64,000 nucleotides of DNA, taken from Herbaspirillum sp. Sphag64. Its GTDB lineage: Bacteria > Pseudomonadota > Gammaproteobacteria > Burkholderiales > Burkholderiaceae_D. The notes below the pieces were generated by a model. That model saw only the letters and a list, made by a program, of their open reading frames with translations. It had not been told where the DNA came from and searched no databases. A program made the translations under genes and the position numbers. Shown here piece after piece: positions 38,811-48,468 of this stretch (position 1 is its first letter; every line of letters starts with the position of its first letter). Location: contig NZ_JACHYE010000003.1 in the NCBI RefSeq assembly GCF_014192645.1, positions 1-64,000 on the forward strand, written 5' to 3'.

Positions 38811-39715
38811 AGACAATTCGACTCATCGGCGCGCCCACCGACATCGGTGCCAGCCGCCGTGGTGCCTCCATGGGGCCAGAAGCCCTACGCGTGGCAGGAC
38901 TGCAGCAGGCATTACAGGAACACGGCTTGCGCGTGATCGACAGCGGTGATGTCAACGGCCCGGCCAACCCCCAGCTGCCACCAGTGGATGGCTTTCGCCA
39001 TCTGCCCGAAGTAGTGGCCTGGAACGTACAGATCCATGCTGCCGTGCAGGCCAGTTTGCAAGAACATCAGTTGCCGATCCTGATGGGTGGTGATCATGCG
39101 CTCGCCATCGGTTCCATCAGCGCCATTGCCCAACACTGTCGCCAGCACGGAAAGAAGTTGCTGGTGCTGTGGCTGGATGCGCATGCTGACGCCAATACCC
39201 ACACCTCGACACCAACCGGCAATATTCACGGCATGCCGGTCACCTCGCTACTCGGCATCGGGCCGGCTGCGCTCACCGGTATCGGTGGCAAAACGCCGGC
39301 GCTGCTTCCCGATGCGATTCGCCAGATCGGCATCCGCAGCGTTGACCGGGAAGAAAAGCAGCATCTACGTGAACTAGGCCTGCAAGTGTTTGACATGCGT
39401 CACATCGACGAGCATGGCATGCGCGTGACGATGGAACAGGCACTGGCTGGCATCGATGCCGACACCCATCTGCATGTCAGCTTCGATATTGATTTTCTGG
39501 ACCCGGCGGTGGCGCCCGGTGTGGGCACGGCGGTACCGGGCGGTCCAACCTATCGCGAAACGCAGCTCTGCATGGAGATGATTGCCGATACCGGACGTCT
39601 GGCCTCGCTCGACATCATGGAGCTCAATCCTGCCTGTGACGTGCGCAATCAGACGGCAGAGCTGGTGGTGGAATTGGTGGAGAGCCTGTTTGGGAAGTCG
39701 ACGTTGATACGCTGA
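38807..39715 (+). CDS. rocF: arginase
   Basis: 302 residues. The binuclear manganese site is visible in GGDHALAIGS, WLDAHADANTHTSTPTGNIH and SFDIDFLDPAVAPGVGTAVP. It hydrolyses arginine to ornithine and urea, and the ornithine is passed to the cyclodeaminase encoded just upstream. The length and the ELNPACDVRNQTAELVVELV ending fit the bacillary RocF type. No urease is present in the window. Confidence 0.93.
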   Translation: MKTIRLIGAPTDIGASRRGASMGPEALRVAGLQQALQEHGLRVIDSGDVNGPANPQLPPVDGFRHLPEVVAWNVQIHAAVQASLQEHQLPILMGGDHALAIGSISAIAQHCRQHGKKLLVLWLDAHADANTHTSTPTGNIHGMPVTSLLGIGPAALTGIGGKTPALLPDAIRQIGIRSVDREEKQHLRELGLQVFDMRHIDEHGMRVTMEQALAGIDADTHLHVSFDIDFLDPAVAPGVGTAVPGGPTYRETQLCMEMIADTGRLASLDIMELNPACDVRNQTAELVVELVESLFGKSTLIR

Positions 39716-39820
39716 AGAGATAATCAAACAATGCTTTGAAAGGATCTGGTCGCTTGCTACATAAAATCTCTGGATTATCGAGCAAGGTCTCTTCTTGAGC
39801 GATTCGTGCAGGATTTTTCA

Positions 39821-39849
39821 TTGACCCCTGTTTTATCGAACGGTATCCT
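39821..39849 (+). promoter_or_regulatory. candidate promoter of the small hypothetical gene
   Basis: TTGACC (39821-39826), 17-base spacer, TATCCT (39844-39849), about 107 bases before the ATG of the next gene. Confidence 0.45.
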
Positions 39850-39955
39850 TTGCACGTCCCTGATAAAGAGGGGAACTGGTTTGACGACCTGATTGCGTAG
39901 TTGGTGAAAGCCGCGTCTTTACGACGCATTTTTGTGTTTATCCAACGGAGGCTCC

Positions 39956-40315
39956 ATGAGCAATCACGACAGTAATTCAACCCGTCATTCCACCAACACC
40001 ACTTCCGCATCTGATGCACCCACGCACGAAGATTTCCACTGGATAGAAGGCCCGCAGCAAGGCAGCCTGTATGGCAATCTTCTGGAAACCACGCTCGATG
40101 TCAGCGCCGGCATTCATGCCTGTCTACAGATTATTTATACCAATACACTGGAACATGCCGCCAACGACGATGCCGATGACGGTGAGAAGGCATCACCGGC
40201 GGTGAGTGTGATGCACGCTGATCAGTTGATGCGGCTGGCAATTGTGTCTGCAGGCTTGCTACGCGATGAGGCGTGGCGGCAGGTGGAGGATTGCAATGAG
40301 GTTGAAGTTAGTTAA
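39956..40315 (+). CDS. hypothetical protein, 119 residues
   Basis: I do not recognise a family. The N-terminal 30 residues are low-complexity (Ser, Thr, Asn, His); the middle part LYGNLLETTLDVSAGIHACL and MHADQLMRLAIVSAGLLRDE look helical. No signal peptide or membrane segment. GGAGG lies seven bases before the ATG, there is a plausible promoter upstream and a terminator downstream, so it is a real gene standing alone. Confidence 0.65.
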   Translation: MSNHDSNSTRHSTNTTSASDAPTHEDFHWIEGPQQGSLYGNLLETTLDVSAGIHACLQIIYTNTLEHAANDDADDGEKASPAVSVMHADQLMRLAIVSAGLLRDEAWRQVEDCNEVEVS

Positions 40316-40337
40316 TCAGTGAAGCTATCGCCATAAA

Positions 40338-40370
40338 AAAACGCCATTGCAACTACATGCAATGGCGTTT
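40338..40370. terminator. bidirectional intrinsic terminator before pyrD
   Basis: AAACGCCATTGCA, 7-base loop, TGCAATGGCGTTT: a perfect 13-bp stem with A-run and T-run flanks between convergent genes. Confidence 0.88.
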
Positions 40371-40388
40371 TATTTTGTCCAGCCAGAA

Positions 40389-41435
40389 TCAACGCAGCGC
40401 GTCAGCACATTCCTTGACCAGTGCCGGGCCACGATAGATCAGCCCTGAATACAACTGCACCAGCGCAGCACCTGCCTGCACCTTGGCTTTGGCATTGCTG
40501 CCACTGAGAATACCGCCGACGCCGATGATCGGCAGCGCATCACCCAGCTCGGCCTTGAGGCCACGCACCACACGATTGGATGCTTCGAATACCGGTGCGC
40601 CGGACAGACCACCGGTTTCTTCTGCATGCTGCAGGCCGGTGACCGCATCACGGCTGATGGTGGTGTTGGTGGCGATGACACCATCAATCTTGTGACGCAG
40701 CAGGGCATCGGCGATGTTTTTGATCTGCTCGGTGTCGATGTCGGGTGCGATTTTCAGCGTCAATGGCACGTAGCGTTTGTGCTGGTCTGCCAGACGCAGT
40801 TGCGCCTCCTTGAGCTGGGATAGCAGTGCGTCGAGCTCAGAGGCACCTTGCAGCTGGCGCAGGTTCTTGGTGTTGGGCGACGAAATGTTGACCGTGACGT
40901 AGCTGGCGTAGGGATAAACCTTTTCCAGGCAATACAGGTAATCGTCAGCGGCACGTTCAATTGGGGTATCGAGGTTCTTGCCGATATTCAGACCAAGTAC
41001 GCCTTGCTTGCTTTGGTAGAAGCGCGAGGCTTGTACGTTGGTGACGAAGGCATCGACGCCGCCGTTGTTGAATCCCATCCGGTTGATCACGGCATGCGCA
41101 GCTGGCAGACGGAAAATACGTGGCTTTGGATTGCCGGGTTGGGCGCGCGGCGTGACGGTACCGATTTCGATAAAGCCAAAACCGAGTGCGGCCAAGCCAT
41201 CGATATAGGCGCCATCTTTGTCGAGACCGGCGGCCAGGCCGACCGGGTTGGCGAAGCGGATACCCATGACAGTACGTGGGTCGTCAGCTGGTTTGGCGAT
41301 CAGTTTGGTCAGGCCAAGTGCGGCGGCACGGCGCAGTGCTGGCAGGGTCAGGTTGTGGGCGGACTCGGCGTCGAGAGAAAACAGCAGCGGACGGACCAGG
41401 CCGTAGAGGGAATTGTCAGGCACGATGGGCGGCAA
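40389..41435 (-). CDS. pyrD: dihydroorotate dehydrogenase (quinone), class 2
   Basis: 348 residues. Membrane-associating N-terminal helices ([20 protein letters not shown]) precede the FMN barrel, with [49 protein letters not shown] (catalytic serine side) and [12 protein letters not shown]. It makes orotate in pyrimidine synthesis with ubiquinone as acceptor. No ATG fits the start: TTG at 41435 or GTG at 41423 are the candidates, and neither has a strong ribosome-binding site. Confidence 0.93.
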   Translation of the reverse strand: MPPIVPDNSLYGLVRPLLFSLDAESAHNLTLPALRRAAALGLTKLIAKPADDPRTVMGIRFANPVGLAAGLDKDGAYIDGLAALGFGFIEIGTVTPRAQPGNPKPRIFRLPAAHAVINRMGFNNGGVDAFVTNVQASRFYQSKQGVLGLNIGKNLDTPIERAADDYLYCLEKVYPYASYVTVNISSPNTKNLRQLQGASELDALLSQLKEAQLRLADQHKRYVPLTLKIAPDIDTEQIKNIADALLRHKIDGVIATNTTISRDAVTGLQHAEETGGLSGAPVFEASNRVVRGLKAELGDALPIIGVGGILSGSNAKAKVQAGAALVQLYSGLIYRGPALVKECADALR

Positions 41436-41495
41436 GGAGTGAAAAAGTGCCGCTATTTTAGCGTGTCTGCGTGTATTTTCTGGAAAAACTGCGTT

Positions 41496-42230
41496 CTAGA
41501 GCGGGTCTTGTAGCAGAGCCCACTCTCCATTCTGCAAAGCTTCCAGCGGCTGGAAGTTGGTCTTGTAGGCCATCTTTGGGCTTTGACGGATCCAGTAGCC
41601 GAGATACACATAAGGTATGCCGAGTTGCCGGGCCTGCTCAATTTGCCACAACACGTTGTAGGTACCGAATGAGCTGCCGGGGATATCGGGGTCGTAGAAG
41701 GTGTAGACCGAGGACAAGCCATCATCAAGCACGTCGATAATGCTGATCATGCGCAATGTGCCATCGGGCTCGCGGAATTCCACTAAGCGGGTATTGACCT
41801 TGCTCTGCAGCAGGAATTGCGCATATTGGTCGCGGCTGTCCTGATCCATGCCGCCGCCGGCGTGGCGCACGGATTGGTAGCGCAGATACAGTTCGTAGTG
41901 CTCGTGGGCGTAATTGAGGTTGGTAACCAGAGTCATGAGTTCCTGGTTTTTGCTCCAGGCGCGGCGCTGGCTGCGATTGGGTTCGAACTCGTTGACCCGG
42001 ATACGCACCGGCACACAAGCTTGGCAGCCGTCACAATAAGGGCGGTAGGTGAAGATACCGCTGCGCCGAAAGCCAGTCTTGACCAGTTCGGAGTAGACAT
42101 CAGCATTAATCAGGTGCGATGGCGTGGCAACCTGTGAGCGGGCTTGCTGGTGATCGAGGTAGCTGCAGGGATAGGGTGCCGTTGCATAAAACTGCAAGGT
42201 GGAAAACGGCAGGTCTTTAAGGTGCGTCAT
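41496..42230 (-). CDS. bpt: aspartate/glutamate leucyltransferase (bacterial protein transferase)
   Basis: 244 residues, ATE/Bpt family. The N-terminal domain has the cysteine group [16 protein letters not shown] and the C-terminal domain [20 protein letters not shown] and [18 protein letters not shown]. It transfers leucine from Leu-tRNA to N-terminal Asp or Glu, marking proteins for ClpSAP degradation. It is followed by pyrD and preceded by aat, the second N-degron transferase, which fits a shared operon. Confidence 0.92.
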   Translation of the reverse strand: MTHLKDLPFSTLQFYATAPYPCSYLDHQQARSQVATPSHLINADVYSELVKTGFRRSGIFTYRPYCDGCQACVPVRIRVNEFEPNRSQRRAWSKNQELMTLVTNLNYAHEHYELYLRYQSVRHAGGGMDQDSRDQYAQFLLQSKVNTRLVEFREPDGTLRMISIIDVLDDGLSSVYTFYDPDIPGSSFGTYNVLWQIEQARQLGIPYVYLGYWIRQSPKMAYKTNFQPLEALQNGEWALLQDPL

Positions 42231-42335
42231 GAGCGTCCTGAGAAGTCCTTGATGATCCCTCGCCCGGCATGCGCTGGCGGGCGGGAGATCACCACTATCG
42301 TTGTCACAAAATCGATGGATTTCTAGTAATTTACA

Positions 42336-43073
42336 CTACTTTTTCTGGATGCTGGGGGTGGGAAACAAATCAAGTGGATGCCAGAAATTGATTTGGGGTG
42401 TGTCGATGGCGCTGCGCAAGTGTTGGAGGAACTCACTGCGCGGTATCGGTGCTGCACCGAGCGACGCCAGATGTTGGGTTTCCTGCTGACAGTCGATCAT
42501 CTTGACGCCTTGCTGGCGCAGAAAATGGACCAGATAGGCGAGTGCTACCTTCGAGGCATCGCTGACGCGAGCAAACATCGATTCGCCATAAAACATGCTG
42601 CCGATGCTGACACCATAGGCACCACCGACCAGTTTGCCGTCAAGCCAGACTTCGGAGGAATGGGCATAGCCTGCGCGATGCAGGCCGTAATAGCCGTCGA
42701 CGATGTCTTTGGAAATCCAGGTGCCGACTTCGCTGCGGCGGGGCTCGGCGCAGGCGCGCATGACCTCGCGGAAGGCAGAGTCGAAGCGCACTTCCCAGCG
42801 ATGGTCGGTATGACGGCTGCGCTCGATCTTGCGCAGGGTCTTTTTGAGACTATCGGAGATGATGAAGCGGTCGGTGTAGAGCACCATACGCGGATCGGTG
42901 CTCCACCAAAGGATCGGTTGGCCTTCTGAAAACCAGGGGAAGATGCCTTGCCGGTAGGCTTGCAGCAAACGCTGTGGAGATAGATCAGCACCCGCAGCCA
43001 ACAGGCCGGCCGGATCGGTCAGTGCCTTGGAGACATCAGGGAAGGGGGTGTTGACATCCAGCCAGGCAATCAT
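42336..43073 (-). CDS. aat: leucyl/phenylalanyl-tRNA--protein transferase
   Basis: 245 residues. The family core is visible: [40 protein letters not shown] and the active region [20 protein letters not shown]. It adds Leu or Phe to proteins with N-terminal Lys or Arg. Together with bpt directly downstream it provides both branches of the bacterial N-degron pathway. Confidence 0.93.
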   Translation of the reverse strand: MIAWLDVNTPFPDVSKALTDPAGLLAAGADLSPQRLLQAYRQGIFPWFSEGQPILWWSTDPRMVLYTDRFIISDSLKKTLRKIERSRHTDHRWEVRFDSAFREVMRACAEPRRSEVGTWISKDIVDGYYGLHRAGYAHSSEVWLDGKLVGGAYGVSIGSMFYGESMFARVSDASKVALAYLVHFLRQQGVKMIDCQQETQHLASLGAAPIPRSEFLQHLRSAIDTPQINFWHPLDLFPTPSIQKK

Positions 43074-43191
43074 GTCGCGCCCCGTTTCTTAGAACGTGGT
43101 GACTAACACCGGAATGTACTCAAGTACATGAAGATGTTGAGCACTGGTTGGCGGACAATCAGGGGCACGCAGTACGATCATAAACACGTTC

Positions 43192-43782
43192 TTAGTCAGG
43201 TTGCATCATGCGTTTACGGATATCTTCGGTATGCAGGCCAAAGACTGGCTGACTGTCGCCATCACTGTCTTTGTGATGGCGTTGCAGATCGGCGAAGAAG
43301 GAGCGCAGCGTATATTCGACGGTCGGGAAGGCGATCTCACCCCAAGGGATATCGGCTTCCTTGAACATGGCCACTTCCAGGCTTTCGGTACCGGCGGCGT
43401 AATCGAGATCTTTGAGCTGGGCGAGGTAAAACAGATGGACCTGATGTACATGCGGCACATTGATCATCGCAAACAAAGCGCCGAGCGTGATGTGGGCACC
43501 GGCTTCTTCCTCGGTTTCACGCAGGGCGGCATCGGTGGTGGTTTCTCCGTTTTCCATGAAGCCGGCAGGCAGAGTCCAGAATCCGTAGCGGGGCTCGATG
43601 GCCCGCCGACACAGCAGCACTTGCACTTCACCTTCGACTTCCCAGCGCGGAATGGAGCCAACTACCAGTTTGGGATTCTGGTAGTGAATCGCGCCGCAAT
43701 TGCTACAGACGAAGCGCGGGCGATTGTCGTCAGGAGGTATCTGTAAGGAAACCGGATGCGCACATTCAGAACAAAATTTCAT
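43192..43782 (-). CDS. NUDIX hydrolase with N-terminal zinc ribbon
   Basis: 196 residues from the ATG at 43782 (an upstream TTG gives an unusual extension). A zinc ribbon (MKFCSECAHPVS ... FVCSNCGAIHYQNPK) precedes the NUDIX box GFMENGETTTDAALRETEEE, complete with the REUxEE metal residues. This combination resembles NudC/NADH pyrophosphatase-type proteins lacking the N-terminal domain; the substrate is a nucleoside diphosphate derivative, not further definable. Confidence 0.88.
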   Translation of the reverse strand: MKFCSECAHPVSLQIPPDDNRPRFVCSNCGAIHYQNPKLVVGSIPRWEVEGEVQVLLCRRAIEPRYGFWTLPAGFMENGETTTDAALRETEEEAGAHITLGALFAMINVPHVHQVHLFYLAQLKDLDYAAGTESLEVAMFKEADIPWGEIAFPTVEYTLRSFFADLQRHHKDSDGDSQPVFGLHTEDIRKRMMQPD

Positions 43783-44025
43783 AAAACCCGTCAATTTTTT
43801 GGTGTCCTGTCGACAACTCGGGAGAAATCGTCGTTGCCTGGATCATTCCTGGAAAAAGTGTGAATCGAAGTGTAACACTGTCGTTAGCAGGGATAGGAAG
43901 TCGCGGCGACTCTTTTATTATTGTCGCTGGCGCCGCTATGTGGGCGATGTTTTCTGTAGGATAAAACTATTTCAACGAATGGTTTGCATAGTTTCGATAA
44001 ATCGCATATACTTTCATTCTTCAGA

Positions 44026-44102
<77 letters not shown>

Positions 44103-44110
44103 AATTGTCT

Positions 44111-44147
44111 AAAACCGTTGATCGCTTATGGCTTTCAGCGGTTTTTT
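44111..44147 (+). terminator. intrinsic terminator of the initiator tRNA gene
   Basis: AAAACCGTTGA and TCAGCGGTTTT form an 11-bp stem with one G-U pair, followed by TTTTTTG. Confidence 0.78.
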
Positions 44148-44186
44148 GCATTTCGGCTGGTGTGCCACTAAGTGAGCCACCTACAC

Positions 44187-44381
44187 ATGCCACAGATCAA
44201 GGCCCCAAGGTTGTATCTCAACCGTTGCGGAGTGTTCTACTTCCGCTTAAAAACCAAAGAAAAAGACCGGAAAGTCAGTTTCCGCACGAAATGCCCGGTG
44301 ACTGCTAACATTGTTGCGTTACAACTTAACGCAGTCATTGAACGGGGTCGGGCAATGAACATAGGGATTAGTGTTTGTTAA
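44187..44381 (+). pseudogene. truncated tyrosine recombinase (integrase), N-terminal remnant
   Basis: The 64-residue reading MPQIKAPRLYLNRCGVFYFR continues with an arm resembling the N-terminal DUF6538-type domain of tRNA-site integrases (RKVSFRTKCPVTANIVALQL). A full integrase has 400-500 residues; here the frame ends after NIGISVC and the next gene starts 50 bp later, so the catalytic domain is gone. Location just 3' of tRNA-fMet and same direction as expected for such an integrase support the call. The homology is judged by eye on a short stretch. Confidence 0.58.
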
Positions 44382-44432
44382 AATTTTTTACCGAGGGCGA
44401 GGACCAAGTAACAGAAAAATTGAGGATAAGAA

Positions 44433-45869
44433 ATGACGAATACGCCGGCACCAAAACTTTTTATTTCGTACAGTTGGACGACGCCGACCCATGAACGGTG
44501 GGTTATAGAACTTGCAGAACGCCTCCGTGATGACAATGTAGATGTCATTTTGGACAAGTGGGATCTTCGAGAAGGTCATGATGCCCATGCATTCATGGAG
44601 AAGATGGTTTCTGATGACGAAATAAAAAAAGTAGCCATGATTTTCGACATCACCTATGTCGAAAAGGCCAACAAGCGAGGTGGCGGCGTAGGAACGGAAA
44701 CGCAGATCATCACCGGTGAAATATACGGTCAGACCGATCAAGATAAGTTTGTAGCCGTTATTGCGGAGAAAGATCCCGATGGAAAGGCCCCTGTTCCCGT
44801 GTACTACAAGGGGCGGATTTACATCGACTTGACGGACGCCGACCGCTTTGAAGCCGAGTATGAAAAATTACTCCGCTGGATCTACAACAAACCTCTCTAC
44901 GTCAAGCCAAGCCTTGGAAAAACGCCGGAATTTATTTTGGGTGAGACCGTCCGAGCATTTGGAAATCGCTCGTCAATGAAACGTGCGATTGATCATCTGC
45001 GGGAAGGTAAGAACACGGCATCTGCCATTTTGGAGGAATATCTATCGAGTGTTTCTTCTGCAATGGAAGAAATGCGGATTAAGAAAGAGGCTTCCGTGGA
45101 GTTTGACGATCAGATCGTTCAATCCATCGACAATTTCTTAGTGACCCGAGATGACGTTATTTCTGTGATGCAGGCTGTTTCGAGATATCAGCCCACGGAA
45201 GACAATGTGAAGAAGATCCATAGGTTTTTTGAGGGATTGCTTCCTTATTATTCACCACCAAGTAATGTTTCAAGTTACCAGTCATGGGACTTTGATAATT
45301 TCTTTTTCATCGTTCACGAATTGTTTTTATACACTGTCGCCATCTTCATTGAGCGAGAGCAATTTGAGCAAGCCCGGGCCTTGATTGCCACGGATTTTTA
45401 TGTCGGTAACAGAGGTTCGTATGGTGATGGTCCAATGATTTCTAGCGAAATGATTGATCAAAACATGGATTCATTGGAGCATCGCAACCAGCGACTTATC
45501 CTAGGGAAAAAATCGCTCAGATCACAATTACTGCACGACCGAAACAAAACCTCTGGCGTTCGGTATGACATTCTCGCTCAGGCGGATCTTGTGATTTATT
45601 TGAATTCGATGCAGCACCAGGGTTATTGGTGGCCCTATACATTGCTTTATTTGGGGCATGGCCGATCACCGCTTCCCGTGTTCGCTCGATCTTCGTCCAA
45701 GAAGTATTTTGAAAAATTTAAGGCTGTGATTGGACTGCCTTCTGTGGAGGTGTTGCGTGCATTGATCACAGAGTTGACGGCGGTCGGAGGAAGAATGCAC
45801 CGAGCTGGCCAGTATGGATTCTCTATTGAATGGCTGACCGGGATTAATGAAATTGCAAAAAAGGACTGA
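44433..45869 (+). CDS. SEFIR (TIR-like) domain protein, candidate defence protein
   Basis: 478 residues. The N-terminal 150 residues are a SEFIR/TIR-like domain: KLFISYSWTTPTHERWVIEL (about 8-27), VDVILDKWDLREGHDAHAFM (about 36-55) and VGTETQIITGEIYGQ (about 86-100). In bacteria SEFIR and TIR domains often degrade NAD as the killing step of anti-phage systems. The rest (about 165-478) looks mostly helical with no family I can name and could be the sensor. It begins an A/T-richer island and has ribosome-binding bases GAGGATAAG before the ATG. NADase activity is inferred, not shown. Confidence 0.8.
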   Translation: MTNTPAPKLFISYSWTTPTHERWVIELAERLRDDNVDVILDKWDLREGHDAHAFMEKMVSDDEIKKVAMIFDITYVEKANKRGGGVGTETQIITGEIYGQTDQDKFVAVIAEKDPDGKAPVPVYYKGRIYIDLTDADRFEAEYEKLLRWIYNKPLYVKPSLGKTPEFILGETVRAFGNRSSMKRAIDHLREGKNTASAILEEYLSSVSSAMEEMRIKKEASVEFDDQIVQSIDNFLVTRDDVISVMQAVSRYQPTEDNVKKIHRFFEGLLPYYSPPSNVSSYQSWDFDNFFFIVHELFLYTVAIFIEREQFEQARALIATDFYVGNRGSYGDGPMISSEMIDQNMDSLEHRNQRLILGKKSLRSQLLHDRNKTSGVRYDILAQADLVIYLNSMQHQGYWWPYTLLYLGHGRSPLPVFARSSSKKYFEKFKAVIGLPSVEVLRALITELTAVGGRMHRAGQYGFSIEWLTGINEIAKKD

Positions 45870-45950
45870 TTCCCAACGTAAGGTCATTTTTTAAGACTGT
45901 GAAATGACGTCAAATTGATTGAAGACTATGGTCTTTCAGCGTTAAACAAC

Positions 45951-45993
45951 GGAACAGGATCCAAGTCATTTTCATGAGGTCTGTTCCTTTTTA
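45951..45993 (+). terminator. possible terminator after the SEFIR gene
   Basis: GGAACAG (45951-45957) pairs with CTGTTCC (45981-45987), followed by TTTTTA. The loop of 23 bases is long, so this is tentative. If real, the ATPase gene at 46161 has its own promoter in the following A/T-rich 170 bp. Confidence 0.35.
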
Positions 45994-46160
45994 CTGGATG
46001 CAACGACCATCACAGATTTTCAATGGTTCTTTCTCGATTCACGGTTCCATCACTTGAAAGTTGATAAATAAAAAAACGGGACTGCTGCTAATATGAAATC
46101 CATAAAAACAATGAAGCGAATCGGGAAATCGCTTTTTGATAAATAACACTAGGGGAAGAA

Positions 46161-48425
46161 ATGCTTAAAAGCATTCAAAAGATCAAAGGACTGGGAGTAT
46201 TCAACGATTACGTCATGCCAGCGGGAACCACCGAATTTGGCGTTAAGAACCTGATTTACGGCTGGAATTATTCCGGGAAAACCACGTTGTCACGGCTGAT
46301 CTCCTTGCTGGAACATAAAAAGCCTGACCCCGATCTACCCAACGTCTCTTTCTCAATCTTGAGTGGTGCGGACGTGATCAATGAGATCAACTTTCAAACC
46401 TCCTCGGTCGTATGCAGGGTCTTCAATTCGGATTTCATCACCAAGAATATCAACTTTGCCGGCAATCCCTTTAAGCCCATTTTGCTGTTAGGTGCAGATG
46501 CAGGAGATGCCCAAAAGAAAATTGACCGATTTCAGGAGTATCAAGAGAACATCTCCGCAAGGGTCGTTAAAAAGAACAAAGCCTTTGCAGACGCAAAAGC
46601 AGCAATGGATCGAGCCAAAACGGATAAAGCCTCTTCCGTAAAGGCTACGATGTCTTTGGTGAAGGCATATGGAGCTTCCCATCTTGATAAAGACATTCAG
46701 ACCATCCGTAATCTCTCGGTCACGGATCATGAATTGCTGCCTGCAAATTATGAGGCCGATTTGAAATTGGCCAGAACGTCTGATCAAGACCAACTCGCTT
46801 CCATTCCGAAATTGTCGTATGCCTTGAATTACGATCAACTCCATAAGAAGGCAGAAACGCTACTTTCAACAAAACTCAACCTAACCAACACCATCGACTA
46901 TCTGTTGGAGCATCTTGCTGTTTCGAATTGGGTGGAGACGGGATTAGACCTGCATGCCGATAAAGCAGAATGTGAGTTTTGCGGAAATACATTGACCGAG
47001 AAGCGAATGCAGGAATTGAGGGATCATTTCTCTCTCGACCTTGCAGATCACAAACACGCCCTCAATACTTTAAGAGAACAGGTGTCGTCTGCGAGAGTTG
47101 TTTACAGCCCCAATAAAGCCTCGGAATTCAATGCTCAATTTCGAGAGCAGTTCACGACCTTGAATGCCACGTTAAAAACGGCGGTCAGTGCTTACAACGC
47201 GGCCCTCGATGTGCTTGATGATAGAGCTAAAAAGAAATTTGATGCCCCAACGGTTCTCGGTATGCTCGCCGCAATTGATCCGAAAATTCAATCCGATTTA
47301 TCGGATTCGATCGACGCCATCAATGTCGTGATTGCCGACAACAACAAGATATCCAATAATTTTTCATCCGAAAAAGAGCAAGCGATTGATCGGTTGAAAA
47401 TGCATTTCGCACAAGCTTTCATCAAAGAAAAGAAACTTCAAGAGTTTGAAGACAAGCAGGCCATGTTAGAGCGGCAGGTTAAACGGTGCATGGGGTATCT
47501 GGCCAATATCGGCGTAGAGATTGAAAAATTACAAGCCACGATCAGTCAGGCCCAGCGTGGCCGAGAAGAGATCAACCTTCTCATTGAGCGATTGCTCGGA
47601 AGCGATAGTGTCCAGATTGTCGTGGCGAAGGTGGCCGATAAAGAGCAGTTTCAACTCATCCGAAAAGGCGGGAAGCCTGCAAACCATTTAAGCGAAGGTG
47701 AAAAGACAGCGATTGCATTCTCGTTCTTTATTACCTCCTTGAAAGAGATCAAGGATTTCAGTCAAGCCATCATTTACATCGACGATCCGATTTCGAGCCT
47801 GGACAGCAATCATATTTTTCAAGTGAATGCGATCATCAAAGAGACATTCTTTTACAAAGACCCGAACGACAAGCAAGCACCGGTCACGACAACGTGCAAA
47901 CAGATTTTTCTGTCCACGCATAATTTCGAGTTCTTTTCATTGCTCAGAGAACTGAAGCCCGATGGGAAGGCATCGAGCCATTACTTGGTTAAAAAGATTT
48001 CGCCATTGTTCTCAACGTTCGGCAACATGCCCAAGTCGATGTATCGCTATTCGTCTGAATACCATTTCCTCTTTGACGTGCTGAATGGATTTCATACAGC
48101 ACCGGCAGAAGATAAGACTGATTTGAAATTGTTGATGCTGCTACCCAACGCGGTTCGACGGTTCGTGGAACTCTATACGTATTCAAAGTATCCCGGCCAG
48201 AAAGACATGACGGTGGATCAGCGGGCGGAAATATTGTTCGGTGGGGAGAAGTCGAAACGGCTGTTGAAGGTGTTTCACTATTTTAGCCATGCTAACAACA
48301 TCGAACGAATGGTGGAGCAAAACGATTTGATGTGTGATATCGAGGGGGCGGTGGATGACCTGATGACGCTACTCAATGAGAAAGACCCGCTCCACATGGA
48401 GGCGTTGAAAGCATCTCTTGCATGA
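46161..48425 (+). CDS. AAA_13-family ATPase, RloC-like anticodon nuclease candidate
   Basis: 754 residues with an SMC/Rad50-like split ATPase. Walker A is GWNYSGKTT (34-42), an odd P-loop; the signature is LSEGEKTAIAF (510-520); Walker B IIYIDDP (537-543); D-loop SSLD; switch histidine STH (585-587). Between the halves (about 120-480) is a long helical region with coiled-coil character, containing a CxxC pair, C271-E-F-C274, placed like the zinc hook of RloC. The C-terminal part has R666-x3-E670 (VRRFVELY) and histidines H706 and H710 (VFHYFSHA), resembling the Arg-Glu-His nuclease triad of PrrC/RloC. So it may be a tRNA-cutting phage-exclusion protein. A plain AAA_13 ATPase without nuclease activity is the alternative. 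Confidence 0.78.
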   Translation: MLKSIQKIKGLGVFNDYVMPAGTTEFGVKNLIYGWNYSGKTTLSRLISLLEHKKPDPDLPNVSFSILSGADVINEINFQTSSVVCRVFNSDFITKNINFAGNPFKPILLLGADAGDAQKKIDRFQEYQENISARVVKKNKAFADAKAAMDRAKTDKASSVKATMSLVKAYGASHLDKDIQTIRNLSVTDHELLPANYEADLKLARTSDQDQLASIPKLSYALNYDQLHKKAETLLSTKLNLTNTIDYLLEHLAVSNWVETGLDLHADKAECEFCGNTLTEKRMQELRDHFSLDLADHKHALNTLREQVSSARVVYSPNKASEFNAQFREQFTTLNATLKTAVSAYNAALDVLDDRAKKKFDAPTVLGMLAAIDPKIQSDLSDSIDAINVVIADNNKISNNFSSEKEQAIDRLKMHFAQAFIKEKKLQEFEDKQAMLERQVKRCMGYLANIGVEIEKLQATISQAQRGREEINLLIERLLGSDSVQIVVAKVADKEQFQLIRKGGKPANHLSEGEKTAIAFSFFITSLKEIKDFSQAIIYIDDPISSLDSNHIFQVNAIIKETFFYKDPNDKQAPVTTTCKQIFLSTHNFEFFSLLRELKPDGKASSHYLVKKISPLFSTFGNMPKSMYRYSSEYHFLFDVLNGFHTAPAEDKTDLKLLMLLPNAVRRFVELYTYSKYPGQKDMTVDQRAEILFGGEKSKRLLKVFHYFSHANNIERMVEQNDLMCDIEGAVDDLMTLLNEKDPLHMEALKASLA

Positions 48426-48468
48426 TCTGCTTTACCGATAATTCACCGTCTAGACTAATGGTTTGCGA

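Noticed and set aside
40848-41513. 221-codon reading frame opposite pyrD
   Set aside because: It mirrors conserved PyrD codons and shows no protein features.
43080-43191. Near-inverted repeat CTTAGAACGTG / CACGTTCTTAG around the aat-NUDIX gap
   Set aside because: Arms are about 90 bases apart with mismatches and no adjacent mobile-element or regulator gene; too weak to call.
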